Assembly (NCBI GenBank): GCA_026182355.1
Contig: JAPFBL010000002.1
Location: 2,170,001-2,234,000 of the forward strand
Source of the DNA: Hermatobates lingyangjiaoensis
Taxonomy: Eukaryota; Arthropoda; Insecta; Hemiptera; Hermatobatidae
Length of the DNA: 64,000 nucleotides
Reading direction: 5' to 3'
In this document: piece by piece, positions 35,262-45,429 of the stretch
How positions within the stretch are numbered: the first letter of the stretch is position 1
Layout: the number at the start of each line of letters is the position of its first letter
The notes under the pieces: model-generated
What the model saw: only the letters and a program-made list of their open reading frames with translations
What the model was told of the DNA's origin: nothing
The model's database searches: none
Made by a program: the position numbers and the translations under genes

Positions 35262-36470
35262 TAAGAAAACTCAACAATCCAATTAATTTACAATCAATGC
35301 CTACAATTAAAGATAATTGTTGGAATAATCCTAGTGCATCTCATATGATACTAATAAGATTTACCATATTAGACCAAATAATTTCCTAATTATGAAAATA
35401 TCAAAGAGACTGCATGTTATTTAAATACATAAGTTCTAAAATATATATAAAAAAAGACTAGCCAATGGTTGTGCTAAGTGAATTACAAACTGTGATTAAA
35501 ATATGTAACTTAGGAAAGTGTAACTTATTTAAAACAAATGCTCTATCTTTAAAACATGCAAACTCAATAGTGTGGTAAGTATAAAAGTAGCAATATTCAC
35601 ATGTCATTACTCCAATTAATATATAAATATAGAAGTAGTTAATGCAATACTATTAATATGGATAAATAGATATAAACTTATAGTTGGAACATGGATGATA
35701 CAATCAAATTTCTGAATACAACATTGTAAATTACTATTTGACCTTGAGTAAACTATAAGATAAGTTAAATTATATTTAAAAAAAAAATAAGTTCACTTCG
35801 AAAGATTTAAAACATGGAGAAAACTTACTTGAATGGATGATTAACGGAAATATCATATTTGGAAAGAGTGTCCCAAGTTTGATCACTTATTTTACCTGAC
35901 CCATTAGTCATTCTGTCAATTGTTACATCGTGAAATAAAACTGGAACTTTATCTAATGTTAAGGCGAGGTCAAACTCCACGGCAACAAATCCAGCTTTAT
36001 GACACTGAAATACAAATGTGAAAGAAGTAGTACAGAAATTATAAATTTCTAATAGTATATGGTAATGTACTAACTGCTTCCAAAGCTTCTAAACTATTTT
36101 CAGGAGCATCGAGACCAGCAAACCTATGTGCCACAACCTTCAGTATATATTCTTTACTTTCTTCTTCTTGAATCGTCCCAGGAGATTTACTTTCAACTTC
36201 AAATATATCAGAGCCTAAAATTTCTGACTCAAATTCAGCATTTCCTTTTGGAAGAGAATATCTTCTAAATGCAAAGTAAACGGAACCCGATATTATTGCT
36301 ATACCGAAAGCAGTTAATAGACTCAAAGAAGCTATGAAGCATAATCCGAAATACAGCCAAAAACCAAACTGAAGGCAAGATTTCAAAATTAAAAGATCAT
36401 CGTAAAGGCCAGATTTACTAGGAATACGAGGCATTGCAAACAAACTACCACTCCCCGAGTCCCACAGAAA
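23066..36470 (-). CDS. GDE1: Glycerophosphodiester phosphodiesterase 1-like protein (GDE1/MIR16 type)
   Basis: GDE1 enzymes are membrane proteins that hydrolyse glycerophosphodiesters (including glycerophospho-N-acylethanolamines) to glycerol-3-phosphate and an alcohol. Exons on the minus strand: 36470-36075, 36004-35829, 34446-34341, 32435-32343, 24251-24016, 23210-23066; all GT-AG and phase-compatible. From the first in-frame ATG (36434) the protein is 371 residues, near the family's usual 330. Order: hydrophobic N-terminal membrane segments (about 22-56), GDPD block AHRFAGLDAPENS (H103, R104), VEFD (E130, D132) and FHD (H145) as expected metal and catalytic residues, RLFIDIKD, YKRAVVSSFNPIVIYQ, MAWRPDYF, a second hydrophobic stretch (LDLVFSWFFFNFMYKFCGLSAVLI) and the terminal RGIRCIAWTVN. 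The usual HRG third residue is Phe here. The region before 36434 is open back to a putative acceptor at 36471-36472, with an in-frame stop further upstream, so an upstream first exon may exist. Family identity is firm. Confidence 0.92.
23385..23460. repeat. Short local duplications around AGTACTCTGAC
   Basis: Two direct copies of AGTACTCTGAC-GAGGTT and one inverted AGTACT-AGAGTACT unit lie within 75 bp, inside GDE1 intron 5. Confidence 0.5.
23764..23885. repeat. Two-copy tandem duplication of about 60 bp
   Basis: ACAACTAATACAAT-ATTAC, CAACTGTG and CATT-T-AGA-ACTAAGAGT recur in order about 63 bases apart. In GDE1 intron 5. Confidence 0.55.
24016..24251 (-). CDS. GDE1: GDE1 exon 5 (WRP motif and C-terminal hydrophobic segment)
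   Basis: 236 nt: IRERRPGIVGCMAWRPDYFA, later a hydrophobic run LVFSWFFFNFMYKFCGLSAV, ending HKDAITK across the splice. It lies 8.1 kb from exon 4. GDE1 relatives have the matching ALT-RPW and W--CGISA-L-QKD segments. Acceptor TTGTCGTAG, donor GTATAC. Confidence 0.93.
25080..25760. repeat. Older interspersed repeat interrupted by a hAT MITE
   Basis: 25080-25257 plus 25652-25740 align with 54940-55220: both contain GACG-AATT-ACA-GTTTTGA, CAAAGTTT-TGG-CAC, GATCAAATTGATATT, then (after the hAT in this copy) TTTGGG-AG-ATT-CAT-ATGGAAAAG. Homology continues on both sides of the hAT. Confidence 0.55.
25266..25643. mobile_element. Non-autonomous hAT element with 8-bp target duplication
   Basis: 378 bp. 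The left end CAGGACTCTTCAAACTGGGG and the right end (read inward) CAGTACAGTTCATACTTTTT form imperfect terminal inverted repeats; inside both lie the GGTCGCGA words typical of this hAT group. The 8-base target duplication GTCTATAG flanks it exactly (25258-25265 and 25644-25651). It has no coding capacity. Confidence 0.85.
26519..28065 (+). repeat. GC-rich unclassified repeat X, copy 1 (interrupted)
   Basis: Shares with 42513-43560, in the same order and strand: CTTCACCTTGTCGTGGTGG, ATGGCATGAAC-AGGAAAGGCAC, GGCGTCCGGG-GTG-AAA, TGGGTGGCAGTCC, CTATTAACTGTTA, and the second block CTTGATGATC...TAGCTTTTGTT-GTGTAGGT. About 700 bp of foldback-bearing DNA (27140-27820) interrupts this copy. It could be the 5' region of a non-LTR retrotransposon, but I see no reverse-transcriptase homology. 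Confidence 0.6.
27165..27441. repeat. Foldback element B (inverted arms of about 130 bp)
   Basis: Arms 27165-27298 and 27311-27441 pair through to a 12-13-base loop; shared words include AGACGGATTATCCG and AGTGGGAGACCAAG. It lies in GDE1 intron 4 and inside repeat X copy 1. A related fragment is at 14336-14480. Confidence 0.8.
28200..28885. mobile_element. pogo/Tc1-like MITE, diverged
   Basis: The left end CAGTAATCCCTCACTTTTCG, followed by CGG, is the widespread pogo/Tigger-type terminus. The right end, read inward, contains GCCTCGCTAGTTCGCGG, giving imperfect inverted repeats. I could not find a clean TA duplication. The AT-rich interior has no transposase. Confidence 0.6.
29682..30101. repeat. 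Foldback element C, nearly perfect 200-bp arms
   Basis: Left arm 29682-29884 and right arm 29900-30101 are inverted copies with about five differences; the spacer is 15 bases. It lies in GDE1 intron 4. Related outer-arm fragments occur at 14517-14575 and 43195-43240. Open frames here come from the repeat and are not genes. Confidence 0.95.
30136..30458. repeat. Foldback element D
   Basis: Arms of about 150 bp (30136-30290 and 30320-30458) are inverted copies: AAGCTTCTCAATTTTC, CTCTCGTTACTT-GTCTACAC, CATATTTCC, GACATGTTTCA, ATTCATCTTCA-GACATGAA. They are more diverged than in foldback C. In GDE1 intron 4, 34 bp from foldback C. Confidence 0.85.
32343..32435 (-). CDS. GDE1: GDE1 exon 4
   Basis: 93 nt, phase 0-0: IVNAVCEAFDNHPNLYKRA, then VVSSFNPIVIYQ. 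It matches the LY--VVCSF-P-VIY block of GDE1. Acceptor GATTTTCAG type, donor CAG/GTTGG. Confidence 0.93.
32773..33384. repeat. Foldback element E, arms of about 255 bp
   Basis: Left arm 32773-33027 and right arm 33126-33384 are inverted copies, with a spacer of about 98 bases. Outer words AAGTCAATATTGTTATTAAA and inner words CTGACCCAAATGTCAGGAAT are shared. It lies in GDE1 intron 3. Confidence 0.92.
34341..34446 (-). CDS. GDE1: GDE1 exon 3
   Basis: 106 nt after acceptor CTTTCTCAG, ending GAG/GTAAAT. It encodes KYQGSKVPKFEDVIKKCLE, then RLFIDIKDADQE, equivalent to the PTL-EA...FFDVK strand of GDE1 proteins. It completes the split Lys codon from exon 2. Confidence 0.92.
35225..35258. repeat. 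(AT)n microsatellite
   Basis: Uninterrupted AT dinucleotide run of about 34 bases in GDE1 intron 2. Confidence 0.9.
35829..36004 (-). CDS. GDE1: GDE1 exon 2 (metal-binding ExD and HD motifs)
   Basis: 176 nt. It encodes CHKAGFVAVEFDLALTLDKV, then PVLFHDVTIDRMTNGSGKIS. This carries the GDPD family's E-x-D pair and the second catalytic His of HD. Acceptor TTGTATTTCAG, donor GTAAGT; phase 0 to 2. Confidence 0.93.
36075..36470 (-). CDS. GDE1: GDE1 exon with N-terminal membrane region and HR motif
   Basis: Ends in phase 0 at GCA/GTTAGT. It holds the first in-frame ATG (36434-36432, MPRIPSK), two hydrophobic segments and AHRFAGLDAPENS. The right-hand edge is uncertain: the reading frame stays open to 36471 and beyond to an in-frame TAA near 36530 with no ATG, and an acceptor-like TTAGTAATCAG sits at 36471. 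Either translation starts at 36434 or an unseen upstream exon splices in. Confidence 0.85.
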
Positions 36471-36539
36471 CTGATTACTAATCAAAAGCAGTAAGACTAC
36501 CCATTTAAAACTCAAGATAATCGATTGTATTTATCAATG

Positions 36540-39500
36540 CAAAAAGTAACTACTTCGAGTAGCATTGCCCCGAGTCTTCTTTCTCATTTGATGCTGCAAT
36601 AATCAAAGAATCCAACAACATAGATAAAAATTTTCTTTGCAAATAAAATGCTAATTAAAATAAACTACAGTTATGGAATGTTAAAGACAAGATAAAAGTA
36701 ATTTCCTAATTTGTACTGTTCGAATACTCCCGGGTTACAGTGTTGTCAGTCAAACAAGATATGACTTCAGATTTAAAAAGATAAAAAATGCTTCATAGTA
36801 ACTTGATTCTATGAAGAAATTCTATGAAGAAAAAAAGAAAAACTTGATTCTTTTGCAAAATGTAAAATTTACATTTCGAATTGAATTTTACAGCTTATTC
36901 AATGAAAATAAAAATCATATAAGATTAAATAGCCATGGGGTGGAAAGTAACAATTTGTTTATTTCTGTTTAGATTTCTTGTTATAATTGTAAAGTGATTA
37001 TTTTTTAGTCTTTGTTACATGGAACAAAACTAAAAGAACATCACTAAATAAGGATAGATGACATCTATAAATTACATTCTCAAAGAAATAATTCAAATTT
37101 TTATCTTTTCTTATCTGATTGCCGGAATGCTCTTAAACATGAAAAAGAATTGATATACATTCAAAAAAGGTATTATAGTATTCAACAGCATTTTATTTAA
37201 CAAAATTGTATGGACATTTTCAGTTACCATACTCATTTGCTTTATTTAATCGTGATTTATGGTATTTTTGAAATCTTAAAGTTCTATTTTGTTTTCTAAT
37301 TGTAGAATAGCACGATGATTAAATTAACTTGCATTTATGCCAATATTCACCGTGAAAATGTCATTTTTTATATAATTTCATTTTTAAAATAGCATTTTTA
37401 AACTGTGCAGACTATTTTTCTAATTTTAATTGTAAAATTCAATTGTGGGCTTATACATAGGCATGCTCATTACTAGTGGCTCTTGCCTTTGTATGAACAT
37501 CAATAATTATTAAGTCTTTCTTTAACTAGTTCTAGATTAACTAATATCAATCAGGGGATTTACAGAGTTAAAAAGATTGAAAATATAATCTTTTAATAAA
37601 GTGATGAGAATGTTAATTCTCAGAGCAGTGCAAACTTCTTAATATGATATATGGTAGTAAATTTAAAATATATCTAAACAAAGTTATACATTGAAAGCAA
37701 AGTATATTTTAAGCAAAGTTAAAAGTATATCTAACTTCAATATATTTTTCTATTTAAAATTAATTATATAATTATTAATAAAAGATGTCTGGCTATATTT
37801 GTATAAACAAAATAAAAGTTTATTAGGACTCGGTCAGTTCTTGAGGTTCAAATTAAACTCTCATTGCCAAAATCTCGGTTTTTATTTAAAACTTTTCATA
37901 GTTAGAAGTATAAAATATATATTTGTTTGTTAGTGCGTTAGTGTGTTTGTCTGAATGTTTATGTGCTGGTGTGTGTGTTGTTTGTCTTTTTTTTTAAATC
38001 CATTTCGTTAGTGTGTACCATAAGAAGTATTATATGCTACAATATATCCAATTATATTTATCATTATTTTGAATTTCTGTTATAAATTTCTTAACATAAG
38101 TCAAATAATTATTTCTAATTCATTAGAGGTAATGGTTATGTTCAACAATTTTACATTATAATAATTTACAGATGTGACCACATCATTGTTATAATAAATC
38201 AAATGGTTATATAAATTTGGTAAAATAACTATTAGGTACAATTCATATGTTTATATAACATGATGTTGTCAGTAATCATATTGATATACCAATATTAGAT
38301 TGAGTGAAGAAAGTGAACTGATGGAAATACCTAATTAATTTATTGATATTAAGTACTATATTCTTCCTTTCTGATGATTGCTTATTTACTTAAATGCACA
38401 GTTCTTTATTGAATTTAGTACTCTTTATGTCAGATTACATTGTTTTTTACCGAACACTTGTATAGCTTGGAGGGCAGCAGAATCTGTCCATTATGATTTC
38501 TGCTTAGCACTCACTATAACTCTCAATCCCAAAATCTAAATATTTGATAATATTTCACATCCAGCTTTCTCGCTTCCTTCCACTACTATTATTTGTAAAG
38601 CTCCAACTCTGAATGACTTCTGGATTTGAATTATTTATCAGATTATTAAAAAATATATATAAACTGAATCCGCTACATGAATTATTTATTGATAGTATCA
38701 CACGCTTACCATTATACTAGTAAAAAATAAACATTTTTTAAATGTCTAGTAAACGTTTCAAAAATAATTATATTTTAGCTATTTTTTTTATATTTGGCTT
38801 CTTTTTGCATTGAAAATGAACCTAATTTATAATTATACAAAATATTAGCAGAAATAAAGTTTAATATAGTTGATAAAGTTTAAAAACAGTGTTTAAAAAT
38901 GGTTTCAAGTTTTTTAAAATTTTATTTTTTTACACATTTTAAAGTTATTGCGTGGAATATCTGCAAGCTGTTATTGCCAAGTTGTGGCCAAAAAATAATA
39001 ATATCGTGGTATGATTTTAAATTAAATTACTAATTTATCAAAAATTAACTCCATACAATACTTGATTATGATTCCATATATTATTTAATATCTTATATAT
39101 ATGGTTTGAATGTATTCAAAATCAGATGCTACATAAGAAGTTTTAAAGAGAGTTTGATCTCCTTTTCAAAATCATCTCTTGGAAGAATTTAGAGATGGAA
39201 AAGTTTTTATCTTCCTTATAAAAAAGTTTTTTAATAATAGAATGCTTATGTTTACATAGTTTTACTAAAATTGTTTATGTAGGAAGTTTTAACAAAGATT
39301 GCTTCTGACCCAATAGCTCTCTTGGGGAGTCGTTAGGATATTTACAACCACTTCTATTGCCCTGTAGAAATTCAATGTTTTATTCTTATGGCATAATATA
39401 TATAAAATTTCAAGGGGATTTGCACTCCTCACTCAACTTGCCTTGGTTTTCTTTGGAGGGGTTTCAGGTATTTTTACGAAATTCAGTATCATATACTATT

Positions 39501-42480
39501 TTGATGAAATTTAATCAAAATTAAATATATATGAAATTTGAAATATATAATTTTTTATGGAGGCATTCAGGATTCGACCTCTTCCATTATCCTTGGCAGA
39601 AAATGTTTTTATATACCCCTGTTATGGTGTAATAATTCTTATACAAATGATTTAATTTTATTCCAAATTGACATATACGAATTTTTAAAAGCACTCATGG
39701 TCTCACTCCCATAGCTTTCTAAAGTTATGTTTAGAAATCATAGATAGCTTTCATTGTCGCCTTTGACAAATCTAATATAGTTTCTTATTCAAATTGTGTA
39801 AATTTAATTCGAAATGGGTGGATAAAATGTATTGTGGTTGTATTTCTTTTCAGTTATTATTAAAAAATTAAAGTTTTAGAAATATTTTCTAACCTACTGT
39901 AAATTACATATTTAAACTATTTTAAACGGGGTTGTTTGCCCCCATGACTCCCTAAGGGGCTATTTAAATATTTGGTTCACTTCAACTGTCCTCTCGGAAG
40001 AAATTATAAGAATGCATTTTTTTATATATCTGCTATTTCTATTTGTATTTTATGTGTTACGAGAAATACATGAGTGCGAATATCATATAATAATAATAAT
40101 AATGGAGTTAACTAATTGCATCTGCTTGGTAAAGAATATTTCACTCAGTATCAATTCCTCAAAAAAAGACATACTGAGGAATCATGAAAGGTAGTTATAC
40201 AGTATAAAGATCCTGCATAATGAAATTCATTTGAAGATTTTTGTAACAAGTTCTTTAATGCTGCTATTTTCAAGGGTTGATTTTAGAATATTGAGGCTTG
40301 TTTCAATATAAGCAAGAAGCAATGCTAATATCGTCAGATGTTAAAATAGTGCTATTATTCATGGATTTATAAAAACAAAAGATCAAAACTGGAATATTGA
40401 GCAAGAAGGAAGTGATATATTAAATAAATGTTAACTGTGAAGGATCAGGTTAGGAAGCGATTTAGTTGGAGAGTTTAGCCAAACCATCTGTGTCCCTCCA
40501 ATAATCAGACCTCCTTCTCCGACTTCTAATTTGAAAAGTTTCCTCTTTAGCACACTTTTTCTTTGCCAATATGTTGTTCGAAGTAAAAATTATTTCCAAT
40601 AAATCTTTATTGTCTTATTGAGCTTTCAATTTTTTTTTTGTTATATGTAGTTTGCATTGATTTGATAACATAAGTACTATAGCCAATTAGCTAAAATTAA
40701 TTAATGATTTTAAGCTTCGCTTTCAAGAATACTCAACTTATTCCTATCAAAGTTTTAAAACTGGACTTGGGAAAATAATCATATTTGAAGCTGGAGCAAA
40801 TTTTCTTGGCCTTTCATTCAACTATGTAGTTTTTATAAGTTTTTCTGACAATATGTTGGTCAGAAAATAATAATTTCAATAATAAGTAATAGGAACCTTA
40901 TATTAATTGTTTAGCAAGCAAAGATAAGTTTCACAGGAGTTGGAGCCGGTCAATGCTCTTTCCTTTATCTCTTCGTGTTATAAGAAATGTATTATAATAC
41001 TATCTAGAAACCAATAACCAAGAACACCACTAGAATTTGTCACTTTTGTAAAGAAACCCCAATTTCTATACTAAGTATATTATAAAGTCAAAAATAAAAT
41101 TCAAACACAGCAAGCTATAAGATATTTTGTAATAATGTGTTATCTTCTTTTATATCAAGACTTTTATCTAGTGACCCTGATTTTAATTCTATTTCTTTTA
41201 ATAATCATTTTACATTGATAAGAGAGATTACGCGTGCATTAGGTGTAAAGTGTCCATTTGTTTCAACCAAATGACGAAGTATTTCCATTGAATAGGGATA
41301 AACCTTTGTTTTGACATTGAAGTGAGTCCTTTAGTAAATGATAGTTTAATAGAGATTATAAATCACAAAACTGATAGGTTTGGAATTTAGAAGGAATTAT
41401 ATAATTTTAGTGTTTTCTACACATTAATGTTTAAGGTTGATCACAGAACAATGATTCGTAAATACCCCTTGATAAAAATGTTTGTAAGTTAAATGATTCC
41501 TGGTGGAAAAAACTCCCTTACTATTCCCTTATTATTTGAATTAATAGTTGTAACTACTCCCCATACTATAACTTATTTTGACATAGACTAGTTTTATCTT
41601 ATTAACAAAGTCTAGAAATTTGTTCATCATTAATTATCCCTGACTATAATCAAGTAGCACTTTAAAGAAAATTTCCTCATCAGGTGGAATATGATCGATG
41701 TTTCATCCAAAGAAGCTAACATCGTGGGAACGAAATCTTAGAACGTTTATAAGATTTATGTTGATAAGAACAAAAAAGAAATGCAGTAATCTTTAAGAGA
41801 TCATCATTAATGTTAAATTTTTAATAATAAATCACAGAAATATAATATAATTTAATTTAATATTAAAAGTGAATTCAAATCAATATAGATTTCAACATAT
41901 ACATGTGTTAAATATCAATGGTTAAACAACATTTGAAACTTAGTTCTTGTCTCTAATGTGGTTTATTCGGTTATTTATCTGTATACCTTATCTTGGAACC
42001 ACCATTTTGTGATTATTACTGTTGTTAAAGGCCCACAATTGTTATCATGAAGTATGGCTAAGAGTGCAGACGTATTAATCACTCCTGAAATCTACCTCTT
42101 TCTACTTATCCTACCATAACTTCAATTTGGAACTTGTAAATACCTCAGCTACTCACATATGAGGTATTGATTCACAAAATGATACTCTACTTGTTCCCTA
42201 TTCCTCTCGTTGTCCTGTCTCATATATTCACGAAGAAGCGTCACCGGCGATCTTTTTTCGCTATCAACCTTAGCTATTGATACCAACCTTAAGGCTATTG
42301 TTTGTGACTAGCTTTCTTAACTAAAAAAAACCTCCAATTACATTAAAAGTTATTTTCCTTTTAATGAAAATGAAATTTATTTGTTCGGACTTTGTTGTTT
42401 CCTTATCATTCAGTTGAATATATTAATTATAATTATTTTACGAAATTAAATAATTTTTGCAAGATAGTATATTTTTACAA
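36540..42480. other. AT-rich DNA upstream of (or first intron of) GDE1
   Basis: No exon or element end recognised. 37830-37905 matches an arm of foldback A. 39280-40000 carries several loosely similar GGGG/CCCC-containing patches that may be diverged repeats. If GDE1 has an upstream first exon it could lie here, but I cannot point to one. Confidence 0.4.
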
Positions 42481-42512
42481 AAATATATTATCGAGTATTC
42501 ATTACTGGTGGG

Positions 42513-43560
42513 GCATAAAACGTGTCCCCTCTCCCAGTGTGTCTTCACCTTGTCGTGGTGGGGGGGAGGGCTTAACATGCCTGAGTGGTTGTTCTCTTAT
42601 GGCATGAACCAGGAAAGGCACAACTGGACATATGGTTCGGCGTCCGGGAGTGAAAAGTTCGCTTGTTCGCGCGCTGGCTTGGGTGGCAGTCCTGCATTAT
42701 GATCTCATGTGGCTAACACCTATCTTTTTCCGAGGGGATTGGTGGGGTGGTTATGTCCTTAAGTCGGAGTCTAACGGTGGTATGTCCTCTCGTCGAGCCC
42801 TGGACTGTGGAATTGCCCGTCCTTTTGGACCTGTACAGTTATTTTCAAGAGTTCTTTCACACTGTTGTGGTACAACAGCGGCTTTAACTGCTCTCTTTGG
42901 ATCCTCGTTTTTGGATTGGTGTCCTCGGGAGGAAGGTCTGCTCAATCCCAAACCCCTCTTTTTCTCCTTCCAGTTTGCACCTATCTGTTTTAAAACTTTT
43001 CCTCTCTCCTCAGTATGATCCACTGTCCACTGATCCCTATTTCCTATCAGAACCAAGATTTATTCGGACATGCTGGTTGTGCCTGGACATCTGGATATTA
43101 CTCCTTCCTTCTTCCTTTTCTTGTATACTCTTTCTTTTACCTACCTATATTTTCCCATAACACGATTTCACAATAAACACGTAAAATAAAAATTAACATC
43201 CAAACCACAGAAAGAAATCAGAAAAAAGACTGATTAATTACTCTCTTTTGGACGTTGATTTATTCCTATATATCTCAACTCCCTATTAACTGTTATTCTT
43301 GTTGTTTTCTTTTTCATTTTCAACTGTAATGCTTGATGATCTCTTTCATCAACTAACCAGTAGTTTTATAGAGACAACAGGGCTTAAGTCCATAGCTTTT
43401 GTTATTGTAGGTGGTAGAAGCCCGCTTCCACGAGATTCACGTTAGGCCCTTCACGAGGTCTGTTTCGTTTTTCTCATTCGCTAGGAGGTAGTTGGTTTGT
43501 CGTTACGGGACAAAAGTACTCCACGTTGAAAACCCTATTCTGCTTTATCATGTTATAGCC
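42513..43560 (+). repeat. GC-rich unclassified repeat X, copy 2
   Basis: Second copy of the repeat at 26519-28065, same orientation. It is interrupted at about 43155-43255 by AT-rich DNA that includes a fragment like the foldback C outer arm. Overlapping open frames on both strands arise from its GC content; none shows a protein family. Confidence 0.6.
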
Positions 43561-43789
43561 GAAAGGGCATGTACATGATTGCCATAAGTCAAAACGGGTG
43601 TAATGCGTGTTTAAATGAAATAAAAAAAATAATTAAATATGGCTATTTCAAGTGACATGTCTCAAATATCATAAATGGTAGAAGAAGAAACTAGCCCAGT
43701 CTAAGATAGGAGTTATTCTTCCTCCAAGATATGTCCAAGGTGGACATCGCCAGGCGAGCTCCTACAACCCAACATCACACAAAAATTAC

Positions 43790-44545
43790 ATAACCTATTG
43801 GCCTGTTAAAAACGGGCGGTGGAGTCCTTTCACTCTTCTGATACTATAAACATAGTCCCTAAATTGTTTCCTTAAATGTTCGAGGGTAAGTCTATAAGTT
43901 TAGGAAACAGGATGGCCTGTATTAATTTCATAATTAAAACAGACCCAAAGGAACCTGGAGCATGACTCGAGTAGGTGACTCGGTAGTTGCTTTCCTCTTA
44001 ATTTCCGCAGACACAGGTTTCATTGTCAACAGGCTGAAACCTTTTTTAGGTATGCCAATAAATCTCCATTCCGCTTGAGCATCATTGATAACCAGCGATC
44101 TATATAAAATTTCCCCATTTTGAGCCTTGTATCTAAGTTGGGTAGGAACTTGTAAGTCCATCTGCCCACGTCTATCATCCAACCTTCTTGCCAGAAACTG
44201 GTTACTCATCTCTTGATTGCCTTCCTCTGCTATTGTCAAAAAGTGATCAAAATTGAGTGGAAAAATTTTCCAATAAAGAACTTTCCACTCTATACATCAC
44301 TTATAGGTCCACTAAAGAAAGGACCTAAAAGTAACGTAGAGCATTAAACATTAAGCATTAAACTTGCACCGCTAAAGCAGAAACCGTTCTGTAGTCCTTT
44401 ATTAGAAGTTCGTAAGAAGTGTCCTGTGCTGAAACGAGACTAGATGACGCTTCATCAGAGAGTTCAAGTCTGGGTCCCAGATGGGTGCCCCATATACTAC
44501 GGGTTCTATTGTTGATACCACAAAAAGGGGCTTTATCATGATAAC
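43790..44545 (-). mobile_element. R1-like non-LTR retrotransposon, C-terminal fragment of ORF2
   Basis: Read on the minus strand with frameshifts: VVYGAPIWDPDLNSLMKRHL, VSFQHRTLL, DYRTVSALAVQV, then WQEGWMI...GRWTYKFLPNLD, MLKRNGDLLAYLKK and DNETCVCG. These are the order and spacing of the R1-clade tail (YGAP-W; AYRTVS--AL-V; WQ-RW-----GRWT--LIP; CP-C zinc motif). Everything upstream of the tail is absent, as in 5'-truncated insertions. The open frame at 43934-44239 is an out-of-frame by-product. Confidence 0.7.
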
Positions 44546-44597
44546 CATATTAAAATAAAACGAAAATTCAATTCATTGCCAACGAGTTTCGTATGAT

Positions 44598-44640
44598 GTT
44601 TACTTATAGTAAAGTTAAATGTAGGTCAATCCAGGTTTTT
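44598..44640. repeat. Short copy of the 57/60-kb repeat
   Basis: TGTTTACTTATAGTAAAGTT, then GTAGG-CA-TCCAG, as at 57187-57230, 57472-57513 and (inverted) 60050-60095. Confidence 0.5.
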
Positions 44641-45189
44641 TCCATGATTTTTATACTTTGCTTGCAGTAAAGTAATAGGATCACAACTAATCTGGTGTGC
44701 CTAATTCATGGTATAGATAGAAGGTATTTTGATAATAAGTGATAAATTTTGGATGATAGATGACAAATCAAAACATGTTGGAGTTTTGTGGATTTCATGT
44801 AGTAGTTGCTTTTCCTCTAGTTGTACAGCTTGTATACTGTAGTTCCACTGACCTTTGATGTTCTTTTCTTTAAATGATGTACTTCATTTTGAATCGATAA
44901 ATAATTTAACCTAGATTTATTTAAAGCAAACTTAGTTTTATGTATACAAAATTAATATTTGTAGGAAATAATCATGACATATTATGAACAAAGAGGGCGC
45001 ATTGTACTAAAATATTTGTTTTTGGTGCATGCAATTTTATCAATATAGGTTCAATTTAAAGTTTTTATTTTAAAGCAGTCATTGTTAGGAGAAATGTTTT
45101 ATATCATAAACGTTCTATCATAGGATCTATTGTAATATTCTAGAAAAACGTGGTGATATAGTTTTATTTTGGTCGGATAAGACCGTAAA

Positions 45190-45420
45190 AATTTTGGGCG
45201 GGAAGGTATTGTGCAAGAGGGTTGTGTCGGTTAGGGGCAATCCAAGACACACGTGCAGCCGACACAAAAGGCCCTTCACCTGCCCTTGCACAAAGACTTA
45301 GGGCTGGTCCTTACCTGCTCCCTACAGTCCCAGTGAAATACGTTACCATGCCGTCTAGTCTCGACAAATTGTTGCTCGATGGAGTCTACCAACTTTACGA
45401 CTTGTCTGCCTGTTAGACCT
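45190..45420. repeat. GC-rich stem-loop sequence, unclassified
   Basis: Begins with GTGCAAGAGGGTTGTGTCGG and pairs with downstream CCGACACAA and CCCTTGCAC to form a stem-loop of about 85 bases. Its base composition differs sharply from its flanks, so it is probably part of a mobile element or SINE. A 64-codon open frame is present, without recognised homology. Confidence 0.35.
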
Positions 45421-45429
45421 GCACTAAAT

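Noticed and set aside
42392..43160. Several overlapping open frames on both strands
   Set aside because: They are produced by GC-rich repeat X; no conserved protein between its two copies.
43934..44239. 101-codon minus-strand open frame
   Set aside because: The recognisable R1-like residues are in other frames of the same fragment; this frame is accidental.
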